Shown: positions 45,906 through 57,220, counted from the stretch's first letter. The stretch is DNA of 64,000 nt from Sympetrum striolatum (GCA_947579665.1 CANPUZ010000077.1:62001-126000), one strand, 5' to 3'. Numbers and translations are program-made. Notes: a model not told the origin generated them from the letters alone.

Positions 45906-47230
45906 AATTCTAGGCGTCCTCTAGCCCTCTTTATGCTCTTGTTATTTTCTATGGCCTCTTGCACAATCTTTTCATTAAAATTCCTCACATCTTCCTTGAT
46001 TGCTACTCTGATGGCTTTGCAAAGCTCGGCATATTCAATGTTATATCTTGGAGTGTCTGAATTCTTCAGTTGCTTCCTTCATTTCATCATTTGCCGGGTT
46101 CTATATCTAAACTTCTTATCCTTAGGTTTTCATGGCATGCTTGCTACTTCCTCTGCCGCTTTCTTCACAACTAACTTTGTTTTCGAGTTCTTCCTCCTCA
46201 AGTGCTGAGAAATTAATTTTTTAATTCCAGCTGAAACGTCTTCTTGTTCACTGATAGTTTATTGATATTTATCTCATCCTTCCTGCATTAAAAACTTCAC
46301 AGTTAGTTACAGTGTAGAGTCTGTTTACCAATATGTAGTCTATTTCATTTTTTGTTGCATTGGGACCTCTCCACGTCCATTTCCTCGTAGCATTTTTCTT
46401 AAAGTATGTATTTGTTATATTCATATTGGTGCATTCTGCAAACTCTTGTAAGCGGTGACCTCGCTCATTTCTCTGGCCCAGTCCGTATTGTCCTGCAACA
46501 GTGTCATCAGCTTCCCACTGACCTACACGAGCATTACAATCTCCCATAATGACTTTGTAGTAGTTGGCATCCTTGTCATGTTCAGTGCCGAGAGTGTGGT
46601 AGAAGTTTTCAATTTTCTCTTTGCTGCTTGCTGCTGTTGGTGTGTAGACTTGGATGACCTGTACTGAGTAACGCTCATTGATCTTTAGTGTGAGATTAAG
46701 AATTCTATCTGATACACCTTCGATTTTTACCACATCCTTCCATCTCCTGTTGATCAAGAATCCAACACCTCCATTCCTTCCATCCTTGGTACCCCTGTAA
46801 AAGAATAAATGTCCTTCCTTCAGAGTAAGTAGCTCCTCTGATTTTCTTCTGACTTCGCAGAGTCCGATGATATCCCATTTTATCTTCTCTGCTTCATTGA
46901 GTAGTTCCAGCAATCGTTCTTCACTCTTCAAGCAGTTGTAGGTTGTGAATTGCAGGGAAGTAATTCTTTTCTTCTTGATGGACCTTTTTAATGCCACCAC
47001 CTCCCGGACATCCGAATGGGTGGTGCTTTTACGTCCGGATAAATTTCCATTAAAGAAGCTCATCATGAAAATTGTACTTGTATTTGGGGGGATTAGGACA
47101 ATAATTCACCAGGCAGTCCTACTGCTGGTTGGTGAATGCCACTTTCATTATTTTGCCGGAGATATTGTTGAAGCCTTCTTAGCATGATGGAACCTGGGCT
47201 ATACATCGTCTCCAACCTCCGTTAACACCC
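45906..47230 (-). mobile_element. LINE 5' portion (endonuclease), 3' part missing
   Basis: The minus strand encodes the N-terminal endonuclease and the linker, then stops short at 45906 inside the linker (the KAIRVAIKEDVRNFNEKI region). LINE copies normally lose the 5' end, so loss of the 3' half needs another event, such as recombination or deletion. RTE-like by its endonuclease. Confidence 0.8.
46269..47066 (-). pseudogene. LINE endonuclease domain, partial
   Basis: 265-codon frame. Motifs in order: TTYNCLKSEERLLELL, WDIIGLCEVRR (catalytic Glu), a GGVGFLINRRW block, VIQVYTPT, IMGDCNARVGQ, RGHRLQEFAECTNM and KNEIDYILVNR. These are the usual exonuclease-endonuclease-phosphatase blocks of RTE-type retrotransposons; the last His motif (SDH) is not reached in this frame. 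Confidence 0.9.
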
Positions 47231-47261
47231 CATACATATCTATTTTTGTAGACGTTTCTTT

Positions 47262-47297
47262 GGATATCTCTTATATATAGATGCTTCTCCGGGTATA
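47262..47297 (+). repeat. Repeat family B 5' end, interrupted by the Tigger-like element
   Basis: Reads tctcttatatatagatgcttctcc then gggta before the Tigger terminus. The sequence resumes at 54411 with cctatatacgagtaaaatg, another family B end, so the transposon landed in the junction between two family B copies. Confidence 0.6.
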
Positions 47298-48544
47298 CAG
47301 TCGATTCCGCTTAATTGGGACACATCGGGACTTGGGCATTTTGTCCCAATTAAGCGAATTTCACGTTTTTTTTAAATTCATTGATTTGTTTTTGGCAACT
47401 AAGGCCATTAACCAGTAACACAAACATAAAATTAAACAATGCATATTTTTTCAATAATTTTAATTTATAAACTCTTGGAAACTGTAAATTACATATAGGT
47501 AATATAAATTATCATATAAATTACAAATATGTAATACATATAAACTTACAAAAAATAATTCCTAATTAAAATAATAAATGGGTAGGTACATACAATTTAA
47601 TTCAATGCAAAAATGAGTCAAGTGTAGTCTGTCTTTTGTTTTTGTAACATTTCACTTGTACAAAATCAGCACAGATATTCAGTGCGGATGTAGGGCTCCC
47701 TTCATTTCCTTCCTGCATAAATTAGCGCTGTAAAGGCCTGCACACACCGGCGCAGAACGCGAAGCGGGACGCGGGAGCGAAATTCGCGCGGGAAACGCCA
47801 GGAGAGCAAACTTTCGCAAACACAGACCAACGCGAAACATTCGCAGGAGCAGTAGTGCGTGGGTATTGTCAGTACACATTTGATTTATTGGACGCTTGCG
47901 GTTTAATTTTAGTAAATGGCAATGGACATATCATCAGATGAAGAGGATCTCTTCTTAATTGCACTGGCTGAAGACGATGACCGAGAAAGTTGAATAGAAT
48001 TATATATTACTGATTAATTGTAAATTGTAATTCACAATTGCTGAAAAGTTAGTGATAAGTTTTAAAATATTTCCTCAGAAAAAGAAGAAGATGGGTACAT
48101 AAAATAAATGAAGAGCGGGAAACAAAGGGAGAATTTTACACACTCATGCCAAAGTTACTGCAGGACGAGAAAAGATTTTACATATACTTTCGTATGAGAA
48201 GTGAAAGTTTTTATGAAATTTTAAATTTAATACAAAACGATATTCGGAAGGAGCATACTAATTTCCGCGATTCAATTCCTCCCGAGGAACGATTAGCAAT
48301 TACCCTAAGGTAAGAAACAATCATTGACTTGAATTACGATCATTCAATAAAAAAGCTGTCATTTTCTGTAATGGATTAATATTATGTAAAATTTCAAAGA
48401 AAACATAATACAGGAAATGGGATGGTTCAAGCGAAGTGAGGGACAGGCTGTTTTATAACTTTAGAATTGTTTTATTTCAGAATGGTAAAAGTAAGTTATA
48501 ACTCAGTAAATAAAGAAATATCATTGAATACAAGAATCTGTTCT

Positions 48545-49150
48545 TCACTGTCCTGAGAGTTTTTCACTGACTTGTGTGTTATTGCCTGAGAATGCAGACT
48601 GTTCATTTAAATTCTCAAGTTCTTCATTCATAATTACCTCCGCTATTTTCATTTTGGTTATTATTTGTCTACGCGGAGAAAACGACTTAACTGTTTTCGC
48701 ACAGCCTAAAAAGATTAGATCAATGGGATCATCTGTACGCCTACGTTTATTTTCAAAGTATCCTAACACTTTGTCTACCGACGTATTGTCTTTGCTCGCG
48801 TTGACAGTCCTCTTCCTCTTCGTTGGAACCTCTGGTATTATTTTGTTATCCACTTCAGTATATGAATCTGCAAGTGGTTGGTTTAAAAGGTTGGGATCCA
48901 TTGTCTCCAATCTCCAGTCTCCAGTCTTCGTATTTGCATCGCATGTACCCTCGGTAGCAGAATAGCTGACGTTGGATTCAGTGTTGGCAAATGCCAAGAA
49001 AGGCTTAAAGCTTTCCATCGCATTAGCCCATTGCCACTCTTTATAATTCTTTTTAAAACCTTGACCAGTGGTAGTCTTTAAGCTCCTCAAATATTTGCTG
49101 TAGGTATCTCTAAGATTTTTACATTTCTTCTTTATTGTCTCTCCTAAGGA
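48545..49150 (-). pseudogene. Harbinger MADF/BESS accessory protein, N-terminus lost
   Basis: Minus-strand frame with KKKCKNLRDTYSKYLRSLK and WQWANAMESFKPFL, the second half of a MADF (Myb/SANT-like) DNA-binding domain, then a Lys/Arg stretch (TKRKRTVNASKD) and a C-terminal BESS-like block (DDPIDLIFLGCAKTVKS and on). These proteins bring Harbinger transposase to the nucleus and to DNA. The first part of MADF is replaced by the end of a family A repeat at about 49150, and the open frame runs on into the repeat. It lies antisense within the transposase intron. Confidence 0.75.
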
Positions 49151-49155
49151 AAAAA

Positions 49156-50193
49156 TCTGATGTGGCCAGCACATGACTTTCCCCATATATATATATATAA
49201 GATGTAAATATTTATCTACGAAAGTATTTTCGAACTCTGTATTCCATCTAAACTTTGAAGATGAGTGATTAATTTATATCATATTATCTTTTACGTCACA
49301 AACATTATAAATAATGTTTTTCGGGACATGCTCGATGAAAAACGATGAATTGGCTATTCGCCCACAGCGCCCAGAGCGCTCATGAAGTACAAAATCGGCA
49401 ACTTCCGGTTTATCAGTATTTCATGAATATCTCCTAAAAAATCAGTTTTACAAAAATATATTTCAAACAAAAGTTATAGCAAAATTTATTTTCTAAAACT
49501 ATTATAATTAATAGTATATTCCTAAATATCATATTTATTGAGATATTTTGAAAACCGGAAATGAGCTTTGAAGAATGAAGCTCGACTTCCGTTGTACTGA
49601 TTTGCTCCAAAAACTAATCAACTCTAAACACACCAACCAAAATACTATATATGAAATTTGGTGTTGATCCGACAATTAATTTTCATGTTAGATCGCCCAC
49701 AAAGTACATAATAGCTACTTCCGGTTAATCAGTAATTCACGAATAACTTCTAATCAACCGATGATAAAAAAAAATGTTAAATACAAAAGTTATAGTATAT
49801 CACATTATATAAAACTTTTATAAGGTACACAATATACCTATCCATCATATTTATGGAGATATTTTGAAAACCGGAAATGAGCTTTGATGAAGAAAGCTCG
49901 ACTTCCGGTCAACCGATTTACTCCAAAAACTAATCAACTCTGACAGCACACAAAACAGTACTATATATGAAGTTTGGTTTTGATACAACTAATAGTTTTC
50001 ACGTTAGAGCGCCCACTAGCACACACACACACACATACAGACACACACACACACACACATACACACAGACATCATTCCGAAAATGGTCAAAACGTGTTCT
50101 AGGGACCCCAAAACGTGTATTTCCGTTGAAATCTCAAAGTTGAATTTTTTCATGAAAACAATACTTTCTCTATACTTCGTAAATGGAGAAAGT
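49156..50193 (+). mobile_element. Repeat family A, copy 3
   Basis: Starts tctgatgtggccagcacatg, has the two ccggaaatgagctt inverted repeats, a CA run near 50019-50061 and the terminal hairpin (changed to tacttcgtaaatggagaaag). Nearly identical to copy 4 over its length, including the rare change ttccgttgtactgatt, so the two arose by recent duplication. Confidence 0.82.
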
Positions 50194-50570
50194 AAAAAGG
50201 GGATAAAAATTGAAATTTCGCTAAAATTCGCCGTTTTAGATGCTTTTTTTGATCAAAATGCAAGAAAATGACGAAAATTAAGGAAAAAAAGGGGGGTAAA
50301 ATTGAAATTTTCCTAAAATTCTCCGTTTTCGATGCTTTTTATCATCAAAATGCAAGAAAATGACGAAAATAGAGGAAAAAAAGGGGGTTAAAATTGAAAT
50401 TTCGCTAAAATTCTCCGTTTTCAATGCTTTTTTTTGATCAAAATGCAAGAAAATGACGAAAATTAAGGTAAAAAAGGAGATAAAAATTGAAATTTTTAAA
50501 AAATTCTCCGCTATTGATGCTTTTTTTGATCATTACTTAAGAAAATGACGAAAATTAAGGAAAAAATCTG
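50194..50570. repeat. Tandem repeat, about 88-bp unit, four copies
   Basis: Each unit has gataaaaattgaaatttcgc, an aaaattc(g/t)ccgtttt block, gatgctttttttgatca, and gcaagaaaatgacgaaaatt. The array sits exactly between family A copies 3 and 4. Unit 4 is the most changed. Confidence 0.88.
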
Positions 50571-50576
50571 ATGTGG

Positions 50577-51600
50577 CCAGCACATGACTTTCTCCATATA
50601 TATAAGATGTAAATATTTATCTACGAAAGTATTTTCGAACTCTGTATTCCATCTAAACTTTAAAGATGAGTGATTAATTTATATCATATTATCTTTTACG
50701 TCACAAACATTATAAATAATGTTTTTCGGGACATGCTCGATGAAAAACGATGAAATGGCTATTCGCCCACAGCGCCCAGAGCGCTCATGAAGTACAAAAT
50801 CGGCAACTTCCGGTTTATCAGTATTTCATGAATATCTCCTAAAAAATCAGTTTTACAAAAATATATTTCAAACAAAAGTTATAGCAAAATTTATTTTCTA
50901 AAACTATTTTAATTAATAGTATATACCTAAATATCATATTTATTGAGATATTTTGAAAACCGGAAATGAGCTTTGAAGAATGAAGCTCGACTTCCGTTGT
51001 ACTGATTTGCTCCAAAAACTAATCAACTCTAAACACACCAATCAAAATACTATATATGAAATTTGGTGTTGATCCGACAATTAATTCTCATGTTAGATCG
51101 CCCACAATGTACATAATAGCTACTTCCGGTTTATCAGTAATTCACGAATAACATCTAATCAACCGATGATAAAAAAATATGTTAAATACAAAAGTTATAG
51201 TATAGCACATTATCTAAAACTTTTATAAGGTACACAATATACCTATCCATCATATTTATGGAGATATTTTGAAAACCGGAAATGAGCTTTGATGAAGAAA
51301 GCTCGACTTCCGGTCAACCGATTTACTCCAAAAACTAATCAACTCTGACAGCACACAAAACAGTACTAAATATGAAGTTTGGTTTTGATACGACTAATAG
51401 TTTTCACGTTAGAGCGCCCACTAGCACACACACACATACAGACACACACACACACACACACACATACACACACAGACATCATTCCGAAAATGGTCAAAAC
51501 GTGTTCTAGGGACCCCAAAACGTGTATTTCCGTTGAAATCTCAAAGTCGAATTTTTTCATGAAAACAATACTTTCTCTATACTTCGTATATGGAGAAAGT
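50577..51600 (+). mobile_element. Repeat family A, copy 4
   Basis: Same structure as copy 3, with a CA run near 51425-51475 and an intact terminal hairpin (cttcgtatatggagaaagt) ending at 51600. The Harbinger exon 3 acceptor follows 57 bp later. Confidence 0.82.
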
Positions 51601-52668
51601 AAAAAAAGATTAAATTGAAATTATGCAGTGTGAAAAACATATATTTTACATTTCAGGTACCTCGCTACTGGCTACTCGTTTTCAACCATAAGACATAGTT
51701 TCAGAGTGGGATTTTCTACAGTCAGTGTCATTGTGAAGGAAGTTTGCGCAGCGATTTGGAATCGAATGCAGCCTACATACATGGCTAAGCCTTCTTCTAG
51801 GACTTGGGAATCGTCTGCTTTAAGGTTCGCCGAAAAGTGGCAATTTCCAAATTGTATTGGTAGCATTGATGGGAAACATATAACAATTAAATGCTCGAAT
51901 AATACTGGCTCAAAACATTTTTGCTACTTGAAAAAAAATTCTATTGTTCTGTTAGCTATCGTTGGGGCGGACTACGAATTCATTTGTATCGATGTGGGGG
52001 GCTATGGAAAAAACGGTGATGGAGGAATATTTGAAGCATCTGCAATGGGAAAATAATTCTAATCAGGAACAATGAAAGTTCCTAGAGCAAAAAAACTTCC
52101 TTGCCAAAGTCACCCAACACCTCATGTAATAATAATAGGTGATGAAGCATTTGGTCTAAAGCCGTACTTAATGAGGCCATTTCCACAGAGACAAGCTAGA
52201 GGTGACGTGAAAAAAAATAAATTTAATTACAGACTGTGCAGAGCAAGAAGAGTAGTGGAGAATGCTTTTGGCATTCTCGTCCAAAAATGGAGGATTTATC
52301 ACAGGCCTATTGAAATAGACGTAAAATACGTGAGCCTGATCGTGAAAACAACCTGTGTATTACACAATTTTTTAAGGTGTAAAACAGGAGAAATTGAATA
52401 CAACGAACTTTTAGAACCGCCGAAGGCAACAGGCGCTTTGATCACGATAGAGAATGATTGTAAACGAGCGGGACGCGGGATTCCGTGCGTGCAGCGAACC
52501 GAGAAAAATTCGCTGCAGTCCCGCGTTCCGCCGTGCGGGATTCGCACCGGTGTGCGCGCTTCGGTATCCCGCCACACAAAAAAAATCCCGCGCGAATTTC
52601 GCTCCCGCTTCGCGTTTCGCGCCGGTGTGTGCAGGCCTTAACACGGCAATACATTTTTTGCCTCCTGG

Positions 52669-54030
52669 TTAGTCACAGGCACAGGTGACTAACACATCAT
52701 TGTCATCTTCGTCTAATTTTTCATGTTTTGATTTAATACCTTCAACAATTGAATCCTCACAGTCTTCATTATCATCGTAACATGGTAAATTGTTATCTAT
52801 TGTTGAAAATTCTTCATAGTTAATAATAGGAACTTGCAAAATATCCTCATTTTCTTCATTGCTTAAAATTTCGGAAATATCTAAGGGTTTAAAGCCGCAA
52901 TTAGTAAAACAGTTCTGTATTGTGGTGGTTTTTATAGCTCGTCAACTGTCAGCGACTAACTGTATTGCTAGCAAAAGGGAAATTTTTGAACTAATCTCTC
53001 TGGCTGTTGTGAAACTTGTTAATAAATTTTCTTCAATGGATTCTAATATGTAATTAACCAATTTTCCACGATACAAAGTCTTAAAATTTTTTATTACCCC
53101 CATGTCCATTGGTTGCACTAACGATGTGGTATTAGGAGGAAGAAATTCCAGCTGTATATTTTGTAGATTGTCTAAATGAGGGTGTGCCGCACAATTCAAC
53201 AAGCAGCAAAATTTTTCTTTGTTTAAGTTGTAAATTTTGGTCCCAGCTAGTAAGCCAATTTCGAAAAATTTCAGAAGTCATCCATGCATTTTTGTTTGCA
53301 TGGTACTCCACTGGTAAACCCTCCATTCTTAACCCCTTAAAGCATCGAGGTCTAGAACGTTTTCCTATGATCAGTAGCTTTAGTTTGTCAGTACCTGACA
53401 TATTTGTACAGCATAACACAGTAATGCGGTCCATCGCATTTTTATAACCCGACAGTGCAATGTGTTTCAGCATAAGGAACCATCTGGCGTAGCACGATAA
53501 TAGAGGCCGGTTTCATCAATATTGTAATAGTCATCAGCGCAAAAATTCTCTAGAAAAGTAGGGATTTTCGTAGTTTTCCACTGTCCGGCACTTTCGTTGT
53601 CGGCACTGCCCTTTTCACCGTGCGCTTTTTTAAATTTAATATTGTGTCTTGCTTTCCATCGCGATAACCAACCATCAGTTGCTTTGAAATCGTTGCGGCC
53701 CAGTTTTTCAGCTAACTCCTCTGACTTCGCCTTCAATATTGGGCCGTTGATATTTACGCCTCTGCCACTAACAATAGAAAACCATTGATCTAGTGCTTCT
53801 TCGACATCTGGATCCTTCCCCTCGCGTTTTCTTTTGGATGTTCCTGCTTGTCCTTCTTGTAATACCAATTCCTCAAGCAGTTGACTTTCTTGTCGTAAGA
53901 CACGCGATATGGTAGATTTTGGTACCCCAGTTATCTCAGCGAGACGACGATAACTTGTATTAAGTGGCTGGCTTTTTATTTTATCTAACAAAGCAATTTT
54001 ACTGGAAAGTGTCAAATCATTTCTTGGCAT
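52669..54030 (-). pseudogene. Tigger-like transposase, frameshifted
   Basis: From MPRNDLTLSSKIALLDKI at 54030: helix-turn-helix, CENP-B-type domain (LDQWFSIVSGRGVNI, GWLSRWKARHNIKFKK) and YYNIDETGLYYR (first Asp). The frame breaks near 53470, continues with DRITVLCCTNMSGTDKLKLL and NKNAWMTSEIFRNWL, and breaks again near 53200, where a two-base deletion removes the second catalytic Asp codon just before NCAAHPHLDNL. LEFLPPNTTSLVQPMDMGVI carries the third Asp. An acidic C-terminal tail ends near 52669. Inactive. Confidence 0.9.
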
Positions 54031-54418
54031 TTTGGCAAGGGTCAAATTTTTGAAAAATAAATTTGACAAAAAATAAGTTCACGCACTGTTCACGCGTGAG
54101 GTAAGTTGGTGACTGAATAAATACGCAACAATTGAGACAGTTGTCATGTGCCAGGTGTGTTGGTAACTGAATATTATAATAATAATGATCAGCTATGAGA
54201 CAACGCATCATATCAAATTATTTGTACGTACGTTTTCTTGAGAATATGTGTTACATAATATGTGCTGTGATCTTAAATTTACTGTCCCAATTAAGCGGAA
54301 TATTGTCCCAATTAAACATATAATTGTACTATTGATTTCTTGGTTTAGTTTCGGTTCTTTGAGATTTGTCCCAAATAAGCGGCTGTCCCAATTAAGCGGA
54401 ATCGACTGTACCTATATA

Positions 54419-55250
54419 CGAGTAAAATGTAGCTTGCATACTGCAAGCAGATCGACAACACTAATTTCATATCGGGACGGTCCCCAAAAGAAAAAAAAGG
54501 ATTGAAAATATTCTTAAACTTCACTGCAATTTAATTGTCTGGCATCGAACCCGGGTCTTCCTTGTGAACATACTATGCAGCACAACAAAATATTATCATC
54601 TCTAACTATGTGTGAAAATTCAAGCAGAAATATTGGCTGCAACTGCCTCAAACGACGTCCTACTTTTCCCTTGTATTCCTTATGTGAGAAATTTTAATGT
54701 AGTCTGGCATCGAACCCAGGAACAGCATTGTTGTATCTAAATTTTTTTCTAAAACCGGTTCTTAATATACATCTTCTAGCAAAGCAAGGACTTCCTATCA
54801 TTTCGATAAGTGCATCAAAATAAATAATGAAAAACTACCTCAATGTATTTTAAATGACAGATTTTTGCATCGTCCTAGCATCGAACCCAGGATAATTTCT
54901 GTAAAAGTCATTTATGGGTTCGATAGATCATGACCATAAATATAGGATCTTGAGTTTTGATTCTCTACCTATCCGGTAAGTATTTTTTAAAAATTCCAGA
55001 AAATCATAGCAAAGCTTTTAAAGGGGAAAGATCATGACTTTGGGGCCCTCTGGAATCGAACCCATGACACTGAGGTACAAAAACGCAATTTTTGTGGCGG
55101 TTACACTTTATGGCTAATACATTGTAAAAATTTCAAGTTTATGATGCTTGCGGTTTAACCTGTGAATTGGTATCCTATCTATCTATCTATCTATCTATCT
55201 ATATAGGTATATACATGAATGAATCCGGAGAAGCGTCTATATATAATAGA
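54419..55250 (-). mobile_element. Repeat family B, copy B9 (inverted, shortened)
   Basis: Begins CGAG with the hairpin (gcttgcatactgcaagc) and ends tctatatataataga at 55250. Only four or five B-box-like motifs remain (tggcatcgaacccgggtctt and others). A CTAT microsatellite of about six units (55177-55202) lies just inside the 5' end, as TATC/CATT runs do in other copies. Confidence 0.72.
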
Positions 55251-55354
55251 TATATACATATACACTCATATGGTATGTAATGCACACACACCATATAAGT
55301 GAAATCTTTACTACTACCTATTCTAATGAAGTCTTTATTTCTTTGTTATTGCAG

Positions 55355-55575
55355 GTCTTGGAAGTGTGAGCATTGTTCCAAATTGTTTTATAGGAAGGAG
55401 TTACTATTGTATCAGCTCGGTGTTCCCACAAAGCCCTTTGTGTGCTCGATTTGCGGCAAGGGCTTCGCAACAGCCAAACAAAGGCGTAGCCACATCCCAG
55501 CCCACACTGGGGAAAAGCATCACAGATGTGACCTCTGTGGGATGAAGTTCCAGAGTAGGAAGGGTATAGTGGTGC
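55355..55575 (+). CDS. C2H2 zinc-finger exon
   Basis: A strong acceptor (ctttgttattgcag) precedes a frame with three finger-like units. Unit 1 (CEHCSKLFYRKELLLYQLGV) lacks its histidines. Unit 2 (CSICGKGFATAKQRRSHIPA then H) is a complete C-x2-C-x12-H-x3-H finger followed by the standard TGEKHHR linker. Unit 3 (CDLCGMKFQSRKG) stops before its histidines, at a possible donor (GTG|GTGCGT) near 55572. It may be an exon of a larger gene or a worn duplicate. It is unrelated in sequence to the fingers at 19163. Confidence 0.6.
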
Positions 55576-56305
55576 GTTCTTTTAATACAGTTATATGTTT
55601 GATATATGTATTGTATGGATTGATCAGGTTAAATATAGTTTATTCTCTAGCTTTGTGTCAGTGAAAGGGATAAATATGTGTATTTATGTCAATTTCATAC
55701 AAAATACTGCCTGTAAATGAAACAGGTGAAATGTTTAAACAAACAAGATCTTTGTTGTTCCTATCTCATCATGTTCAACGTAATATTTTATTAGTTAGCT
55801 TTGACTGTAAACAATATTCTTAAGATTTTCGATTTTTAATAATAATTGAAATTCCTTATGTCCCCTTTAAAAAATCTTATATGATAAAAAAGATAAGTCT
55901 ATAACAAAGGCTCTCGATAGGACAATGTTTGCATAAAAATCTTACACAGCAAATAAGGAAATATTGTCAGCTTAACCCTAACATGAGTTAACAACAGTTA
56001 TCATCTAATTACATGAATTTTAACATTTATTCCAATAAAAAATTGTATCAAAGTGAAGAGATAATATGATGTAAGAATTCTACATTAAATCTCCTATAAA
56101 ATATAATTCAGTAACTCTTTTGTAACAGATTTTGTGAAATTAAGACCATTTCTTTCATAATCTATTTCTGCTTTATATTTATTGAGTAAATTTGGTGCAA
56201 AATAATTTAATTCTCTTCCTCCATGTTTATTATAAAGCTTAAGTACAACATAGAATATGATTCGCAGATTTTAATTATTATCTAGCCTTACTTAATTCTT
56301 CTTTT
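55576..56305. other. No gene seen
   Basis: AT-rich sequence between the zinc-finger exon and a Penelope-like element. Nothing recognised. Confidence 0.5.
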
Positions 56306-56309
56306 TGTC

Positions 56310-57220
56310 ATGGTAGTTCTTCAGGGTGATGAATTCATTAGGTACTTAGGTATAAGCACATTAATATCAGTGTCTAGTGACTTCTCATCAGCTGAGTTGC
56401 TTAGATTAAATTTTTTCTTAGCCCTCTTTTGGATGCCATATGTGTCAACTAAAAGTAAAATAAACTGTGCATTAACTTTTTTAGATCTAAAAATCTCTAG
56501 AACACAAAACAAATTCAATATATACAGGAAACCAACTCACACAGACATGTATATTCCACAGGATTCGAATCATCACATAACCCATAAATTAGCACCATTC
56601 CACTCAATGATACACAGACTTCCAAATGTACCACTATCACAGAAACACCTCAATCAAGAACTTTCATACATCAAAAATATGGCAAAACATAATGGCTATG
56701 AAACCTCTTTGGTAGGTAACATTTTGAGAAAACAATAACACAAATGCAACGTTAACCAATGCAGCACATTAATTTCTCCAAAAAACAACACAAATTCATA
56801 AAACTTCCTTATGCACCAGGGGTCAGCAATAAACTTAATTCCAAATTTAACTTTACACCAGTATTCGTCCACCATAATAAACTATCGAATCTTCTTCATA
56901 ATCTGAAAGACCTAATTCCAACATTAAACAAATCAGACATACATGAACATGATCACAAAATTAGCAAAGAAAACTTAAAACTTATAAAATTTGTTCAAAA
57001 TTCATCCAAACTTGATGCGTACAAAAGCCTTTTCATTCACAGATACAAATCACACATCATGAATAGTGACTTCAGCCCCATCCCTTCCTCCGCGTTGTTC
57101 TCTCTACACTGATGTCACGCAACAATATGCGTAAATACCACACCCCTCCCCCTCAGTTCTCTTCTTCTCCCGAAGATGGAAGCATAGCTTCCGAAATACG
57201 TATCGAGATATTCACACTTA
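56310..57220 (+). mobile_element. Penelope-like retroelement, 3' portion, endonuclease deleted
   Basis: First frame (56310-56738): TFLDLKISRTQNKFNIYRKP, then HKLAPFHSMIHRLPNVPLS and ELSYIKNMAKHNGY, the end of a Penelope reverse transcriptase. Second frame (56759-57112): KKQHKFIKLPYAPGVSNKL and LIPTLNKSDIH, then directly ENLKLIKFVQNSSKLDAYKS. The GIY-YIG endonuclease expected between those last two blocks is missing. Near the 3' end is CCGAAGATGG, a perfect 6-bp stem and CCGAAATAC (57170-57200), the typical terminal phrase. Confidence 0.85.
57170..57196 (+). ncRNA. Hammerhead-like core motif, degenerate
   Basis: CCGAAGA (57170-57176, one change from CUGANGA), one T, a perfect 6-bp stem GGAAGC/GCTTCC with ATA loop, then GAAA (57193-57196). 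Hammerhead ribozymes are known in Penelope-like terminal repeats. The changed base and the extra T argue against activity in this copy. Confidence 0.35.

Larger units (their letters stand above)
47916..52470 (+). pseudogene. Harbinger transposase, three exons, two in-frame stops
   Basis: Exon 1 (47916 on) reads MAMDISSDEEDLFLIALAED; its donor is unclear. Exon 2 (48079-48309) reads RRRWVHKINEEREKGEFYTL to PEERLAITLR. Exon 3 (from 51657) joins in phase as YLATGYSFSTIRHSFRVG, the usual Harbinger phrase. Catalytic blocks: IGSIDGKHI (Asp), IIIGDEAFGL (Asp) and RVVENAFGIL (Glu). Two TAA codons at 52054 and 52060 interrupt exon 3 between the first and second Asp. The C-terminal end runs into the GC-rich terminal repeat, so its limit is approximate. 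Confidence 0.88.
47734..52638 (+). mobile_element. PIF/Harbinger transposon, 4.9 kb, TAA target duplication
   Basis: Inverted ends start AGGCCTGCACACACCGGCGC and stay alike for about 60 bp apart from a 5-bp gap, flanked by TAA (47731-47733 and 52639-52641). The standard two genes are present: a DDE transposase on the plus strand and a MADF/BESS protein on the minus strand. GC-rich inverted repeats near 52463-52565 sit just inside the right end. Its first large intron holds two family A repeats. Confidence 0.94.
47298..54408 (-). mobile_element. Tigger-like transposon carrying a nested Harbinger
   Basis: The two ends are a perfect 25-bp inverted repeat beginning CAGTCGATTCCGCTTAATTG, flanked by TA (47296-47297 and 54409-54410). 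Extra copies of gtcccaattaagcg lie near 47342 and twice near 54281-54320, probably transposase-binding repeats. Its own sequence is 47298-47733 plus 52639-54408, about 2.2 kb; the rest is the Harbinger element. One broken transposase gene on the minus strand. Confidence 0.95.

Noticed and set aside
52299..52688. Several overlapping frames with RRCAHR-like peptides
   Set aside because: They are translations of the GC-rich Harbinger terminal repeat.
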